Source of the DNA: Psilocybe azurescens
Lineage: Eukaryota > Basidiomycota > Agaricomycetes > Agaricales > Agrocybaceae
Direction of reading: 5' to 3'
DNA: 64,000 nt
Assembly (NCBI GenBank): GCA_023853785.1
Contig: JAJIRX010000499.1
Span: 56,653 to 120,652, forward strand
This document shows, in pieces, positions 12,798 through 24,582 of the stretch (the stretch's first letter is position 1; each line of letters starts with the position of its first letter). The notes beneath the pieces are model-generated. The model had not been told where the DNA came from. It was given only the letters and a program-made list of their open reading frames with translations, and searched no databases. Both the position numbers and the translations under genes were made by a program.

Positions 12798-13724
12798 ATG
12801 GCATCACATTTGGTGGGTATGCATCTTTATATAATTTCTTTCCCAAAGCTGATCCTTGGCTTCGACAGGCCAATATCTTCGGTACTGAACAGGATCGCGT
12901 CAACTGTTCTTTCTATTACAAGGTAAATCACCTCCGAGCAATCCTTTCCTCTGATAGTTTGTAAACTTCTCTACTACGCAGATTGGAGCATGCCGTCACG
13001 GTGACCGTTGTTCCAGAAAGCACATCAAACCACCCTTTTCCCAAACCATTCTCCTTCCCAATGTCTATCACAACCCAGCACACGATCCAGTGTGCAAGTT
13101 AACCCTGAAAGAACTCCAAGAAGGGTTTGATGCTGTTTATGAGGATCTTTACTGCGAATTAGCAAAGTTCGGGCACCTTCTAGAACTTCATGTACGTTTT
13201 TTTTTGCCTAGTATCTTCACCTGAAGGTGTTACTAACTTTCTTACCTGAATGACAGGTATGCGATAATGTCGGCGATCATTTAATAGGGAATGTCTATGC
13301 ACGATATGAATGGGAAACGGAAGCACAAGCTGCTGTTGATAGCTGTAATGAACGCTGGTATGCAGGTATGTGTTTTGCGACTTCACCCCACAGGCGTCGA
13401 TAATTAATTTCTGTTCAAGGTCGACCGCTGTATGCAGAATTGTCTCCAGTGACGGATTTCCGAGAGGCCTGTTGTCGTCAGAACGAGAATGGAGAATGTA
13501 ACCGAGGTGGTTTTTGTAACTTCATGCATCTTCGACTTGCATCGAAAGATTTAGTCTCTTCGCTGCGTGCTGGGCAGAGATTGGAACGGAGGCTTAACCC
13601 AGCCAAAGCTGAAGGGGGGGGCGGTGGATGGGAGCCAAGTAAACGAGAGGGTGGGAGGGGGAGGTCGGCCAGTCCTTCTAGACGAGGTGGCAATCCAGGT
13701 GAAGATCGCTGGACCAGGAAGTAG
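12798..13724 (+). CDS. U2AF1: U2AF small subunit (U2AF35)
   Basis: Splicing factor that recognises the AG at the 3' splice site as a heterodimer with the large U2AF subunit. Five exons: 12798-12812, 12869-12922, 12982-13191, 13257-13365, 13420-13724, coding 230 residues (human 240). Domain order is CCCH zinc finger 1 (NCSFYYK / IGACRHGDRCSR), a U2AF-homology-motif RRM (ELQEGFDAVYEDL, VCDNVGDHLIGNVYARY), and CCCH finger 2 (CRQNENGECNRGGFCNFMH). The C-terminal tail is Gly/Arg rich with a few RS dipeptides rather than a long RS domain. The first coding exon has only five codons (MASHL). All junctions are GT-AG and in frame. Confidence 0.95.
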
Positions 13725-13836
13725 TCCTACTTTTACGCAGACATACCACTAGTTATACATTCTTTGCACAAGTAGGCCTCGTTTGATAATTGGTATATAG
13801 CTATGCAATATCCAAGTAACTTTACAATATTCGACT

Positions 13837-14879
13837 TCAGACAAGCCAGCTGTTACTGTTTAACGAGCCTCCTTGGCTTGGCCACTGGGTCAGAAACCTA
13901 TAGGATGGTATGAATACCGAGTTGTATCTGAACCAAGTTTATGACATACCTATCAGCGAAAGGGCGAATTAGTTTGCCGGATAAAGACAAGGACTTTACG
14001 CGAGCAAATGTCTCAACATAGATAATCAAAGGCGCTTGTAAACCAAGGAACTATTGTCATTCTTAGAGCGACGTAATTGCATGTTATACGGAAGGTAATT
14101 ACGGACCTTATTGATATAAACTGCTATACATAGAACGAAACAAGTCCCTGGGCCGTTCAACACCAGAGCGTCCGCAAACTTTGGCGTTTTAGGGTCGAAT
14201 AAAGGTCGAAATGTCAGATAGTAGATGCAATGTATTAGTGAGAACGCCACGGAAACAGGGATAGTGACGAGAGGTTGATGTACGTGTCTTGCACGCGGTA
14301 TCAACAACAGACTATACTGTAAGGCGAAGCATTCAACAATTGATAATAAATCAATAAAGATTCAGTTACATTTGATTTCTGGGTGCCGGAGAATTGGGAC
14401 TCAAATTGAATCACTTTCTGAACACTCAGATCGTCTCCAGAACACACAACATATGTCCTTGGATTATATCGCTCAGGGTTCAAGGCCGAGATAAGGGCTA
14501 AAGCTTCACTAGTATGTCCTCCTTGTACAGCTTTTAGTGACATAGGAAGCGCATTGTGTTTAAAGCGGTTACTCGCACCTGAACCTAGAAAAACGGCCAC
14601 ACTGCAGTTGGTTTTTCGCTTCGTTGAATGCCTTGTCTTTTTGTGATTTTTGGGAAGGATAGCGATTATTCGGTAAGCAAAGAGAAACACAGTAAGAGCA
14701 ACCAAGCCCCAAATCATGACACAATTTAGCGCAGGTCCAATGAATGAACAACTGGATCGTGTGTTGGTGTTATATAGACCACCGTCGTCCGAGTCAATGT
14801 TATAGTCCAACACACTTGCAAAGACTATCAGGGTGAGCATTCCGAAAATAGTTGCGAGGCACTGAAAAATGCTCACCAT
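13837..14879 (-). CDS. ALG14: UDP-GlcNAc transferase membrane anchor Alg14
   Basis: Anchors Alg13 at the ER membrane; together they add the second GlcNAc to dolichol-PP-GlcNAc in N-glycan assembly. Five exons: 14879-14579, 14521-14370, 14316-14107, 14050-13950, 13897-13837, coding 274 residues with no frameshift. The N-terminus has hydrophobic segments at about residues 3-25 and 48-70, longer than the single helix of yeast Alg14. Then come the glycine-rich loop (VAVFLGSGGHTSEAL), RARHVHQPL, the NGPGTC motif, and the C-terminal IIYVETFARVKSLSLSGKL block. The last residues differ from the usual family C-terminus, so the final short exon is less certain. It is divergent from CDC23, with 184 bp between start codons. 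Confidence 0.9.
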
Positions 14880-15063
14880 GGGCTGAGACGGAATTGAGTT
14901 GTTTCAACGGTACAGAAAATCGTAGTATGTGTACTTGCCCAAGTATGTTACCCACTTCTCTAGTTTCGGGTTGATTGCCAAATTACTAAATTAAGACTGC
15001 CAGACTCTGTTGGTGAATAACTTTCTTAAGTCTTTATTCCACTTGCTCTTTCATTCTCACAAC
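14880..15063. promoter_or_regulatory. Bidirectional promoter ALG14/CDC23
   Basis: Only 184 bp separate the two start codons of the divergent genes, so both core promoters and 5' UTRs must lie here. No clear TATA box. Confidence 0.55.
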
Positions 15064-17526
15064 ATGTCATCTTTCAAGGCTGTTGACGCGCAGGATATAT
15101 TGGAGATTCGAAAAACATCCAAAGAATGTCTAGAAAGAGGACTAATAGTTGCGGCTAAATGGTGCGTTTAATGAACGCTAAGAGAGTATTTCACCCACAG
15201 CCCTCAATCCACGATGCTAGGCTATCTGAACTCTTGCTTTCTACTGCACCGGAAAAGAGGGCGACAAACACTTCCCCTTCTGGTGCCACATTCTCAACCT
15301 CCACACCAACAAGGTCTCAGTCCCCGCAGGCACTCGCCTCGTTGGAAAATCGATCACCCGAGCCAACCCAACCACTTACCCAGACCTCTCTTTCGGTAAT
15401 CTCTGACGGCATCGTGATTTTATCAAATCTTATTGTGTACAGGATAATGCCCGATCCTTGGAAATTGGACTAGAGAAAGAAGAAGCAGATTCCCTTCTTG
15501 CTGCTCGTTCATGCTTTGAAGCTCGACAGTTTCATCGTGCCATTCATCTTTTGAAAGAATGTAAAAGCTGCAAAGGAACGTTTCTCAGACTGTACTGTCA
15601 GTTCATTGTAAGTTACCCAAGGCTGTACGCGTTAAGCTCGTGTATTCAGCCTCGTTCTTCCAAAGGCAACAGAGAAGAACGCCCTACGGGACTGGCACAA
15701 GTTGGATAGTATGCTGTTATCTATCTACTGTTCAGGAATCTTGCCAGATTAAAGACACTCTCCAGGTAATCGACATCAACCTCCTACTCCGATCAACTTA
15801 TTCTTAGGGGAACTTTACGACCTTGTGAAAGATGCCAGTGATCCATGGCTTATCTTTCTGTGGGTACATTTAGCTCCGAAACTTCCATCATCCTAAAAGT
15901 GGTATGAATCCAGGAAGGCATTGTTTCTGTCTCGCTTGTCGAGGCGAGAAGAAGCCATTGAAAGCGTCCTGCTTTCTATAGCAGGTTGTAAGTGGAATTG
16001 GTCAGCCTGGACATTACTGGGCAGTTGTATCGGAGACAGCGAAGAGGTTATTCTCAAACCATGTCGCCTGACCATTATTAACAACTCCCACAGCTATCTT
16101 CTCTCCTACACTTGATTCCATTGCCGCTTGATCACCCGCTGGTCCAGATGTTCCAAATCAAGACGTTGAACGAGCTTCACAACCCTTCCGAAAATGAATT
16201 TCAACTTTGTGATCGACTGCTAACCCCGGATTTCTTTCCTAACAGTGTCTGGGTGATGGGCTTACGAGCATGTGTGTTGTACCATATGCATGGTAGGTAA
16301 ACATTTGGTGCAATCCTGGGCTCGTCTATTTAAATATCTTCCAGATTTCGCTCAAGCTGTCGTCCAGTTTGAGAAGATACTTGTTATCGATCCCCACCGC
16401 ATCGACGACATTGACATCTACTCAAACATCCTTTATGTTACAGATAATCGTTTAAAGCTCTCCAAATTGGCACATGAATTCTTGGTGCTGGATAAAGACC
16501 GGCCGGAAGTCTGCTGTCTCATAGGTGCATTACCAGTGTCCTGGATCGATTTCTAGCCTTGACGCGATGCAACCACCAGGAAACCATTACTCATTGCGTG
16601 CTGAGCATGAGAAAGCCGTCAAATACTTCAGGAGAGCCACACAGCTTGATCGGACCTACCTCTCTGCTTGGACTCTGATGGGGCACGAGTATGTTGAAAT
16701 GAAAAACTCACATGCTGCTATCGAAGCCTATCGTCGAGCCGTGGGTACGAGGATTTCCCGGTTGCTTTCTGCCCCCCCTTCAATGATGGCCTTCTGCAGA
16801 TGTCAATCGAAAGGATTATCGGGCATGGTACGGTCTTGGACAAGCTTACGAACTGCTGAGCATGCACCATTATTCTCTACATTATTATCAACGGGCAACA
16901 GCCTTACGGTAACTTTTTTTTGTTTGGAAAATGAAGGTCTAAGTGCCTTCGAACAGTCCCTACGATGTCCGGTTATGGCAGGCACAGGGAATGTGTTATG
17001 AAGAAATCGGAAGGTTGGGATAGATTCCAGATATAGTGTGAACCCCACTGAATCCTAGGAAAACCCTCAGACTCCGAGAAGCAGTAGAATGCTATAAGCG
17101 CGCCTTGATACCAGCAGATCCCCACGAGATTACGATCAACCTCAAACTGGCGAAAATCCATCGTACCCTGGAGGAGCACTCGGAGGCTGTGGCATATCAT
17201 CGGCGGGTCGTCGAAGTGTGCCAAGCTGACTGTAAGTGACATTGGGCTTTACTACGTTCCCTTGGCGCTCCCACTCATGTCCTGGTCCAGTACGTCCCGT
17301 TCAAGATTTTGCAAAATCCAGTTTGGAGGTTGCCGAATACGAAATGCGCATTCCAAACGGCGATTTGGTCCTTGCCAAAGAGTATCTGGAGGTAGTTGCA
17401 GGAAGTAATGCTGAAGATGTTGGAAAAGCTGCCGATTTACTCAAACAAGTCAAGGTTATGATCGAGAAGAAAAATGCTCTACTGCATGGCGATGCCCGGG
17501 GTACAGTGGTCGACCCGGCGGTATAG
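15064..17526 (+). CDS. CDC23: Anaphase-promoting complex subunit 8 (APC8/CDC23)
   Basis: TPR scaffold subunit of the APC/C ubiquitin ligase. Thirteen exons: 15064-15161, 15221-15395, 15443-15607, 15666-15708, 15766-15859, 15914-16046, 16094-16292, 16345-16524, 16580-16744, 16800-16908, 16957-17013, 17059-17231, 17291-17526, coding 608 residues with every junction in phase. Diagnostic blocks are [19 protein letters not shown], [57 protein letters not shown] and the C-terminal [17 protein letters not shown]. About nine or ten TPR repeats fill the C-terminal two thirds, and an N-terminal family domain the first 250 residues. The N-terminal part has a Ser/Thr/Pro-rich insert near residues 45-85. 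No frameshift is needed over 13 exons, which contrasts with several neighbours. Confidence 0.94.
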
Positions 17527-17963
17527 CTGAATTGAATTTATCTAACGTTGTAGAAAATGTCGGTGAGCTATGGTAATGCACTACTGTGCACGTACGAAGC
17601 GGAGTCCCGAATCTGGAATTTTCAGTCTCAATCTACAATTAATCCATGCATTTTTAAGCGCATCGAATTCACGAAGGCTCAAATAGCACCCTGGTTTGTC
17701 CGAGAATTATGTGTTGCCAAATTTAGATTTTAGGTAGCCTTCCTGTTTTATTTGGATCCATCTCCACAAGGAGCCGCAACAAGTAATCCGTAACGTTAAT
17801 TGCTGTGTGTTATGGGCGGCTATGGTCGCCTTTAATTACTTTCGACAGTCTCAAACTTGGCGATCAACGAATGTCACAAACTTGATCTGTGCCTGCCCTG
17901 AAGACATATTGTCTGGTCACGGGCCTGGCCACGTCCAAACCTCAACAAACCAACCGGGAAGAG
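17527..17963. other. Intergenic between CDC23 and the GLTSCR1-domain gene
   Basis: 437 bp, tandem orientation; presumably a 3' UTR followed by the next promoter. Nothing else recognised. Confidence 0.4.
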
Positions 17964-19311
17964 ATGTCGAGTGCCTTCAGTGGTGGGTACAACTCTCCAC
18001 ATAACCAGAACCCCGCGAATTTTCAGTTCCAACCAACGTCGTATTTTCCATCTAATGAACAACTTGCGTCTTCCTCCTCGGGAACTTCAGCGTCGACCTG
18101 GCATCAGGGAGTTCAGCAAACCACCAATGTAATTGAAACAGCCTCTACTCGAAAACCAAAGATTATCAGACGTCCTCCTGAGGAACTTGAGTATATGAAT
18201 GAGACTGTGAATAGGTGGGGCAAATGTCATTGCATAAAATGATGATTTGTTGAATGTTCATAGGTTTCAGTCTCGCCTTATTCAGGATCAAGCCAATGTT
18301 ACCCATCCTGATGTAGATTCACCTTTCGTCGACGAAGTAGACGTAATAAATCGGCTCCTGCCGTACCACATGTTTCAACAGCCAAAAGATGACTTGGAAA
18401 CTATCGTATCTTGCAAAGGGAAGGAAAAAGCTCGCAACTTGGACTGGATGGAAGAATTGCATGGTGCATCTTCATTCATATTTATATTCCGTCACAGCAT
18501 CCTTATATGTGAATGTGTTAGATACGAAGTTGGCATTAAAATGTGCCCAGAGACACGAGGCTATCCGCGATCGTTGGCGAAAGCTCAGGGTATGCTCCGC
18601 TCAGGTAAAGTGCTTCAGTATCCTTACTGGTAGCGCCGTTTTGATGTCCTATCCCGTTTAGAGGTCAGCACCTGATGACCAAGCTTACTATCTTGCGCAA
18701 GTTGTTTTGGATGCTGACAGGGCAGAGAACGCATGGTTAGGAAACGAGCTGCGTACAGCGCGGAACGAAGCCGAACGATTAGAAAGGGAAAAACGGGCAA
18801 ATAACAATATGGCGCGCATGTCACATTTCAGTGCAACACCACAAGCGGCTGTGCCTACTCTGCAGGCCCAGTACTACCGTGGCTATCCTTACGCATATAC
18901 ACAAGCGTATGGTAGTGCAGCACCTCCAACCATTTCCACATTTTCCATTGCACCTGCCACTCCGCCAAACTACGCTCCCTCTCAAACAAGTGCTGCTATT
19001 CCAGTCCAATTGCCTGTAGCATCCCTGCCGGCACTTCATGCATTAGGAATAATACCAGTGCCTGCTGCATCTCTACCCCTGAAGGCCAACAACAACCCCC
19101 TGCTGTGTTGCGAGGGTCAACGGCAAATGGTACAATCTTGAGCCTTGAGATCAATGTGTCATTATTGCAGAGTACGCAAATGAGTGGGTTGGCCATGGTT
19201 TTGAATTCTTTGGTTACGCGAAATAACACTGCTGGATCTACGGCACATAACGGCAGTCCGACCACCGCTACCTCGAATCAGGTTGCCTCTTCAAATTCAA
19301 CTCCAAAGTAG
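17964..19311 (+). CDS. GLTSCR1 (BICRA)-domain protein
   Basis: Contains the conserved core of the GLTSCR1 domain, known from BICRA/BICRAL, subunits that define the non-canonical BAF (GBAF) SWI/SNF complex in animals; a SWI/SNF-linked role here is inference. Four exons: 17964-18214, 18264-18463, 18522-18589, 18662-19311. The domain runs from about residue 60 to 180 and includes FQSRLIQDQ, DEVDVINRLLPYHMFQQP and the helical RHEAIRDRWRKLR. It is followed by a charged helix (AENAWLGNELRTARNEAERLEREKR cut by little else), then a long Pro/Ala/Gln-rich low-complexity tail. The C run at 19076-19079 must gain one base to join the tail's two halves; the CDS is then exactly 389 codons plus stop. The start is the first ATG after an upstream stop-rich stretch. 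Confidence 0.78.
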
Positions 19312-19378
19312 TTTATTATGTTTAGCTATCGTATCGTAGGCAAAATAAAATAAAATACTGTGTATTATCACATATGAT

Positions 19379-22300
19379 ATGATATTAAGTGTCAAACCCA
19401 ACACTACTTATGCTTGCCATATTTGTACTCCTTGGATGGAAACACATCAAAATCAGCTTCCGAGTTACGTCGCTTCCCCTCCTACATCACCCCCTGAGGT
19501 AGGGAACCTCAGTCCTACACCATCGTCCAAAAGGCCAATCGCTTTCTTTATCCATATGACAGAGCAGGATTCACCTGTAGACATGGCAGATGAACTGCGG
19601 TGGGCTCCAATCCGGAAGGGCAGTAGTGCAACTGTCCCGCTTAGAGCAAACTCTATACCAACCCCACACACGGAGACTTCTTTGCCGACCGAGCATACCC
19701 ATCTCGAAGCACCTGCCGTTACCAGGTCGTACGGAACTCTGCCCACGCGCCGACGCGTTCTGAGCAAGGCTTCCCGAAGGAACCTTTCCCAGTTACCTAT
19801 TCTACCCAATCTTCAACGAGCTCGAACAAGCTCTTTCAGTAATTTGCCTTTTTCATCTTCTCCATTCCGTGATCTTTCATTTGCACGGCTCAGCACAAGA
19901 CCTATTTCTTCATACGATGAACCCCTTCATACCAAAGATGGTGTAGCTCCCGACGCGGACGCGAAAGTCAACGGAATTAGAGTTTGGTACTCTTCTTTCA
20001 CGTCAATCGACTGGCTGCATGATGCAATCAAAGATTCAGCTCGCTTTTCGAAGCTCAGGCGGCGACAGTCTATTCGATCTCGCCTCCGCCTTATCTTTGA
20101 CAAGAGCCTAGGCTGGATTATCGTGACAATTGTGGGGTTTCTGACCGCGGTAGTGGCTTTTTTCGTTGTTCGAAGCGAGCAATTGTTATTTGACTTGAAG
20201 GAAGGTTACTGTGTAACTGGATGGTGGAAGGCGGCGCGATTTTGTTGCCCGACTCTTGATAATGAAGAAACGCCGCTTCTTGGGGCATCTTGCCCCGCCT
20301 GGAGAACGTGGTCTAATGTAATGTCGCCAACGCAAGGCGCTGGTACGGACAACTTGGTGGAGTATTTCTCTTATACATGCATCGCAGTAAGTAATACAGC
20401 ACAATATATCTGTACGATTGGCCTCATTCTTTGCTACTTTTCAGCTTTTGCTTGCATCGACATCCTGTCTGCTGACCATCTATTTGACAAATTCGACGAC
20501 ATTTGTCACCCGCAAGGAATCTGGAATCAGTGCGCATACCACAGGCGGGGATACCGTTACAACGGATCGAAAAACTCTGGTAGAACCGAAACGAAAAGTC
20601 ATGTATTATGTGCGTTCTCTTCAACCCTGTATTCATATCGTCGCTTAACGATAGCAGGCCGCAGGCAGTGGAATCCCGGAGATCAAGACAATTCTTTCCG
20701 GCAAGGCGCAATGTCATGTTCTAACGACTTTTAATAACACTCTCACTATCCAGGTTTCGTCATACATGGTTACCTTGGAGGAAGAACCTTGTTCACGAAA
20801 GCCGTCGGACTGGCGCTCTCGGTGGCTTCCGGACTGTCACTGGGAAAGGAGGGTCCATTTGTTCACATTGCAAGCTGTGTTGGCAATATTGTCAGCCGAA
20901 TAACTACTAAGTATGAAAACAATGAAGGTAATCGGATCATTTGAACGCATGCGCTCATGACTGAACGTCGCCTAAATGTAGCTAAACGTCGTGAGATACT
21001 GAGCGCCGCTTGTGCCGCTGGTGTTGCAGTTGCTTTCGGTGCTCCCATAGGCGGGACTTTATTTAGTCTGGAGGAAGTCTCCTACTTTTTCCCTCCTAAG
21101 GTATGCTTTTTTCTTGTAATCATCCATTGGTACTGACGAAGAGAAAAGGTGATGTGGAGAAGGTTTGTTCTTTATTATTGATGAGAGGTCATCTTTTACT
21201 AATAGCTTTTCATAAGCTTTTTCTGCGCCATGATTGCTGCCATTACACTCAAAATACTTGATCCATTTGGAACCGGTAAAATTGTTCTATTCCAGGTTAC
21301 TTACGACAAAGTCAGTTCTTGCCGGAAAGTTTGCAGATATCTTTGCTCATCGTTCTTATTAGGACTGGCACGCTTGGGAGCTTCTCCCCTTCGTACTTCT
21401 TGGAGTATTCGGAGTACGTCCCATTTCAGTGATAATCTTGTACTGGAGTTTAACCCGAAGTTATATTCCAGGGAATATATGGAGCATACTTCTCCAAGCT
21501 TAATTACCACTGGAGCAAGAGCGTTCGTAATAAAACTTTCTTGGGCTCCCACCCGATTATAGAAGTCTTACTAGTGAGTAAACAAATCGAGTCTGTCCTC
21601 GACTCCTTGAGTTATGTTTGCAAATGCTAATTGAGATCTCAGATTACACTGGTGACCTCTATTCTGTGTTTCCTCAACCCATATACCAGGATGGGGGTAC
21701 TGAACTCATTTACAACCTGTTTGCGGAATGTCGAACTGGCTCTGGGAATACTCATTTGGGTCTCTGTATCATTGATCCAGGCTCAGTTACTCATGTTTGG
21801 CCTGTGGCCAGATCAATATTGGTCGCAATGTTGGTGAAGGCGGGCTTGACCATCGTGACTTTCGGAATCAAATTGCCCGCTGGAATTTTTATTCCAACTC
21901 TAGGCGTTGGAGCATGCGCGGGTCGTGTCATGGGAATTGCAATGCAGTGGCTTCAAATCAAACATCCTAACTTGTCGATGTTTCGTGCGTGTGGGGGAGA
22001 TATAGACTGTAAGATGTGGACAAGTCGACGACGAGGCAATGACAAACAGTTATCTATAGGCATCGTTCCAGGATTGTATGCTATGGTCGGAGCTGCTGCT
22101 ACGCTATCCGGTGTCACAGTAAGCTTGGTTGTTTGGCAAACGCCCTATTTTATCAGCGCCACTGACAATTGCATTATAGCGGACCACGGTTTCGCTGGCC
22201 GTCATCATGTTCGAACTGACAGACACTCTAACATATGCTGTGCCTGTGATGCTTTCCGTTCTTGTCGCCAAGACCGTCGCAGATGCTTTGGAACCCAAAG

Positions 22301-23107
22301 GCATTTACGACCTTGTCATCGAACTCAATCAACTTCCGTATCTCGATTCAAAGCACGAATATCTATGGGGAAATCTTCAAATAAACGATGTTGTCAGTGA
22401 CAATTCAACTATTAATACTTAAGCTAATATTGTTTAAGACCTATCGGGACGCAGAGGTGATCAGAGTGGACAAAAAGAACACGGCCAGGAGTCTAAAGGC
22501 CCAGGTAACGAGTTTCACGTCGTCTGGCTCTGATGACAGCGGTTTCCCACTCGTACGAAGAGATATGAACGATGATGGATATCGGATGGTCGGATACATT
22601 GGGTTAAACGAACTCGAACACGCACTGGGTTCGTTTTTTATCACCTTTCTATCACCACTGTGACCGCTGATTGTTTCACAGCTTTGGTAGCAGACGATAG
22701 AGAGGATGAAGTTCACTTCCATACAGCCTATTCACATCCCGTGGCTTCTTCTTCCATTTCTTCTTTACAGGACTCCGGTCAGGGCACAGCCTCTTCACCC
22801 TTGGACCCATTCGATTTCACACCCTATATGGATCAAGTACGTCGTTGGCTGGTTAAGTGTGCGTTGCTGATATAAATGCAACATAGGCCCCCTAACCCTT
22901 GCAAACAACTCTCCTATGGAGCTTGTTCACCAGATATTTGTCAAACTCGGCGCCAGATATGTGATTATCACAGATACAGACGGATTGTGTATGTCGTGGC
23001 AATTTTCTTGTGGAACTTTGATTAACGCCGAGAATTCTATAGATGAAGGCGTCATTGACAAGAAGACATGGCTCGCATTCCTGACCGACCTTGAAGAAAA
23101 ATCATGA
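19379..23107 (+). CDS. CLC-family chloride channel/antiporter with CBS domains
   Basis: Voltage-gated-type chloride transporter of the endomembrane (Gef1/ClC-3-like) group. Sixteen exons: 19379-20386, 20445-20609, 20655-20700, 20754-20927, 20982-21100, 21149-21162, 21217-21310, 21363-21413, 21472-21573, 21643-22008, 22060-22118, 22180-22392, 22439-22628, 22682-22836, 22887-22988, 23043-23107. Selectivity-filter motifs are [17 protein letters not shown] (the Glu is the gating glutamate) and the helix-N region [19 protein letters not shown]. Two C-terminal CBS domains end the protein. The intron at 20701-20753 is GC-AG. Runs 21693-21697 (G5) and 22888-22892 (C5) each lack one base; with both restored the CDS is exactly 974 codons plus stop. 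The N-terminal cytosolic region is long (about 220 residues); the start at 19379 lies only 67 bp after the previous stop, and ATGs at 19436 or 19583 are reasonable alternatives. Confidence 0.92.
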
Positions 23108-23340
23108 CGGCATACGGCATATTGTGTCTCTGATTACCAAAATCTACAAGACAGAACCCTTGTTCTTTTGCACCACGACTTCCGTGTCATGCCAGTTGAT
23201 GTTAAAAATCTTTCAATTATTAACAAGAGCCGACCGAACTTGCAACAACTGTGGCATTCTGATAACTAGCAGCGAGGTGCTCCTTACTTTACTTTAGTAC
23301 GAAAAGAATTGGACATTACTATCTGGATAATAAACATCTT

Positions 23341-23652
23341 TCACCTCGCGCTCATCGTTAACTCGCCGTCAAGCCTCCGTGCTTTCTCACAGAACTTTCG
23401 CAGAGGACGGACAAAAGGGTGTAACGTGTTCGGCTCGGGCTTAGTTTCCTCGAGGCTGTGCGCTTCTTTGAAATTGCGTACGCCGTAAGTACCAGCGCGG
23501 GGAAGCGAGAAGGCGACGAGAAGAAGACCGTCGTTATGTTCTATGTTCCATCCCGACTTTTCTTCTTTCCAGGCTGAAACCAAAGAATCTTGGGAAATCT
23601 TTGGATTTATCCAAAATGCGTATGGGACAACTCTTTGGTAATAGCAAAGCAT
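23341..23652 (-). CDS. Hypothetical small protein (103 aa)
   Basis: An open frame of 103 residues from the ATG at 23652, or a few codons more if an upstream exon exists. The composition looks protein-like (IEHNDGLLLVAFSLPRAGTYG; many charged residues, no repeats) and it sits alone between the CLC gene and SmD3, divergent from SmD3. I do not recognise the family; the middle segment resembles a beta-strand/turn module. It may be the last exon of a gene whose first exon lies at 23700-23800. Modest confidence that it is coding at all. Confidence 0.4.
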   Translation of the reverse strand: MLCYYQRVVPYAFWINPKISQDSLVSAWKEEKSGWNIEHNDGLLLVAFSLPRAGTYGVRNFKEAHSLEETKPEPNTLHPFVRPLRKFCEKARRLDGELTMSAR

Positions 23653-23819
23653 CTTCAAATTGAGCAAGAACCCCCATGACGTTCAAAATGTCAATAGCAA
23701 AGGCAATAAACGAGCATCATGGTTGTTAATGCTTTGTTTATAACAAATGGGCGTGCCAAATAAACGAGTTAAAACTCTTGAGTGTAGACAACATCGAGTT
23801 TGAACATCTACTTACGACT

Positions 23820-24582
23820 ATGGCAAACGCAGGATTAGGTGTCCCGATCAAGCTTCTTCATGAATCGCTAGGGCATGTGATTACAGTTGAGCTGAAAACG
23901 GGGCAGTTGTACAGAGGAAAGCTTGCTGAAGGTGCGTTCATATTTCGTAAACAAGCAAAGCCAGGCTGACCACGAACGGTCTACCCTATTCTGTATTGTC
24001 TCGCAATAACGTGTCTGATTATACTACTATGCAGCCGAGGACAATCTAAATATTTCGCTGAAAGATATCACTGTAACTGGTCGGGATGGACGCGTATCTC
24101 AACTTGATCAAGTATACATCCGAGGGAGCATGATTCGCTTCTTCATCGTACCTGATATGTTGCAGAATGCTCCCATGCAAGTTTCCATACCTTATTTTCA
24201 TCTACTGCAACTTTTAACCAATGGTACCCACACCCTTGTTCTTTTCGCAGGTTTAAACGAGTTGGACCGAATGCTATGAGAGGACGGGGTATCGGTACGG
24301 CGAGAGGACGTGCGACTATCATGAGAGGTCTGTCTTTATGGCTGTCTCACCTCTACTCAATTCAAAGAACTGACCATTCACTGTTCTTTCTTCTCATTAA
24401 ATTATACTCACTCTTAGCCAACGGTGGGTTTCTGTTTCGCTCCAAGTATCCCATCAGAATTTATATTGATACCTAGCTTTCGTTTTTCTCTAGCACGACG
24501 TGGTCGTGGAGTTGCCCTCCGGCCAGAGGTATCAGGAGATAATAGGACGCGTTGCAATCTGCACAATGTAATTGTTTTATAA
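23820..24582 (+). CDS. SMD3: Small nuclear ribonucleoprotein SmD3
   Basis: Sm-ring core protein of spliceosomal U snRNPs. Exons: 23820-23931, 24035-24176, 24251-24327, a proposed 6-nt microexon 24418-24423, and 24494-24582, coding 141 residues. The Sm1 motif ([32 protein letters not shown]) and Sm2 motif ([16 protein letters not shown]) are complete, followed by the RG-rich tail. The intron at 24177-24250 is GC-AG with the classic gcaagt donor; using it restores NAPMFKR, which the family has at this point. Without the microexon the last intron would be 166 nt, about three times the local norm; with it the tail reads IMRANARRGRG, closer to the family. The final residues (after RRGRG) are atypical and the 3' end could differ. 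Confidence 0.9.

Noticed and set aside
23653..23667. Upstream extension of the small minus-strand frame to 23667
   Set aside because: That position is TTG, not ATG; I kept the first true ATG at 23652.
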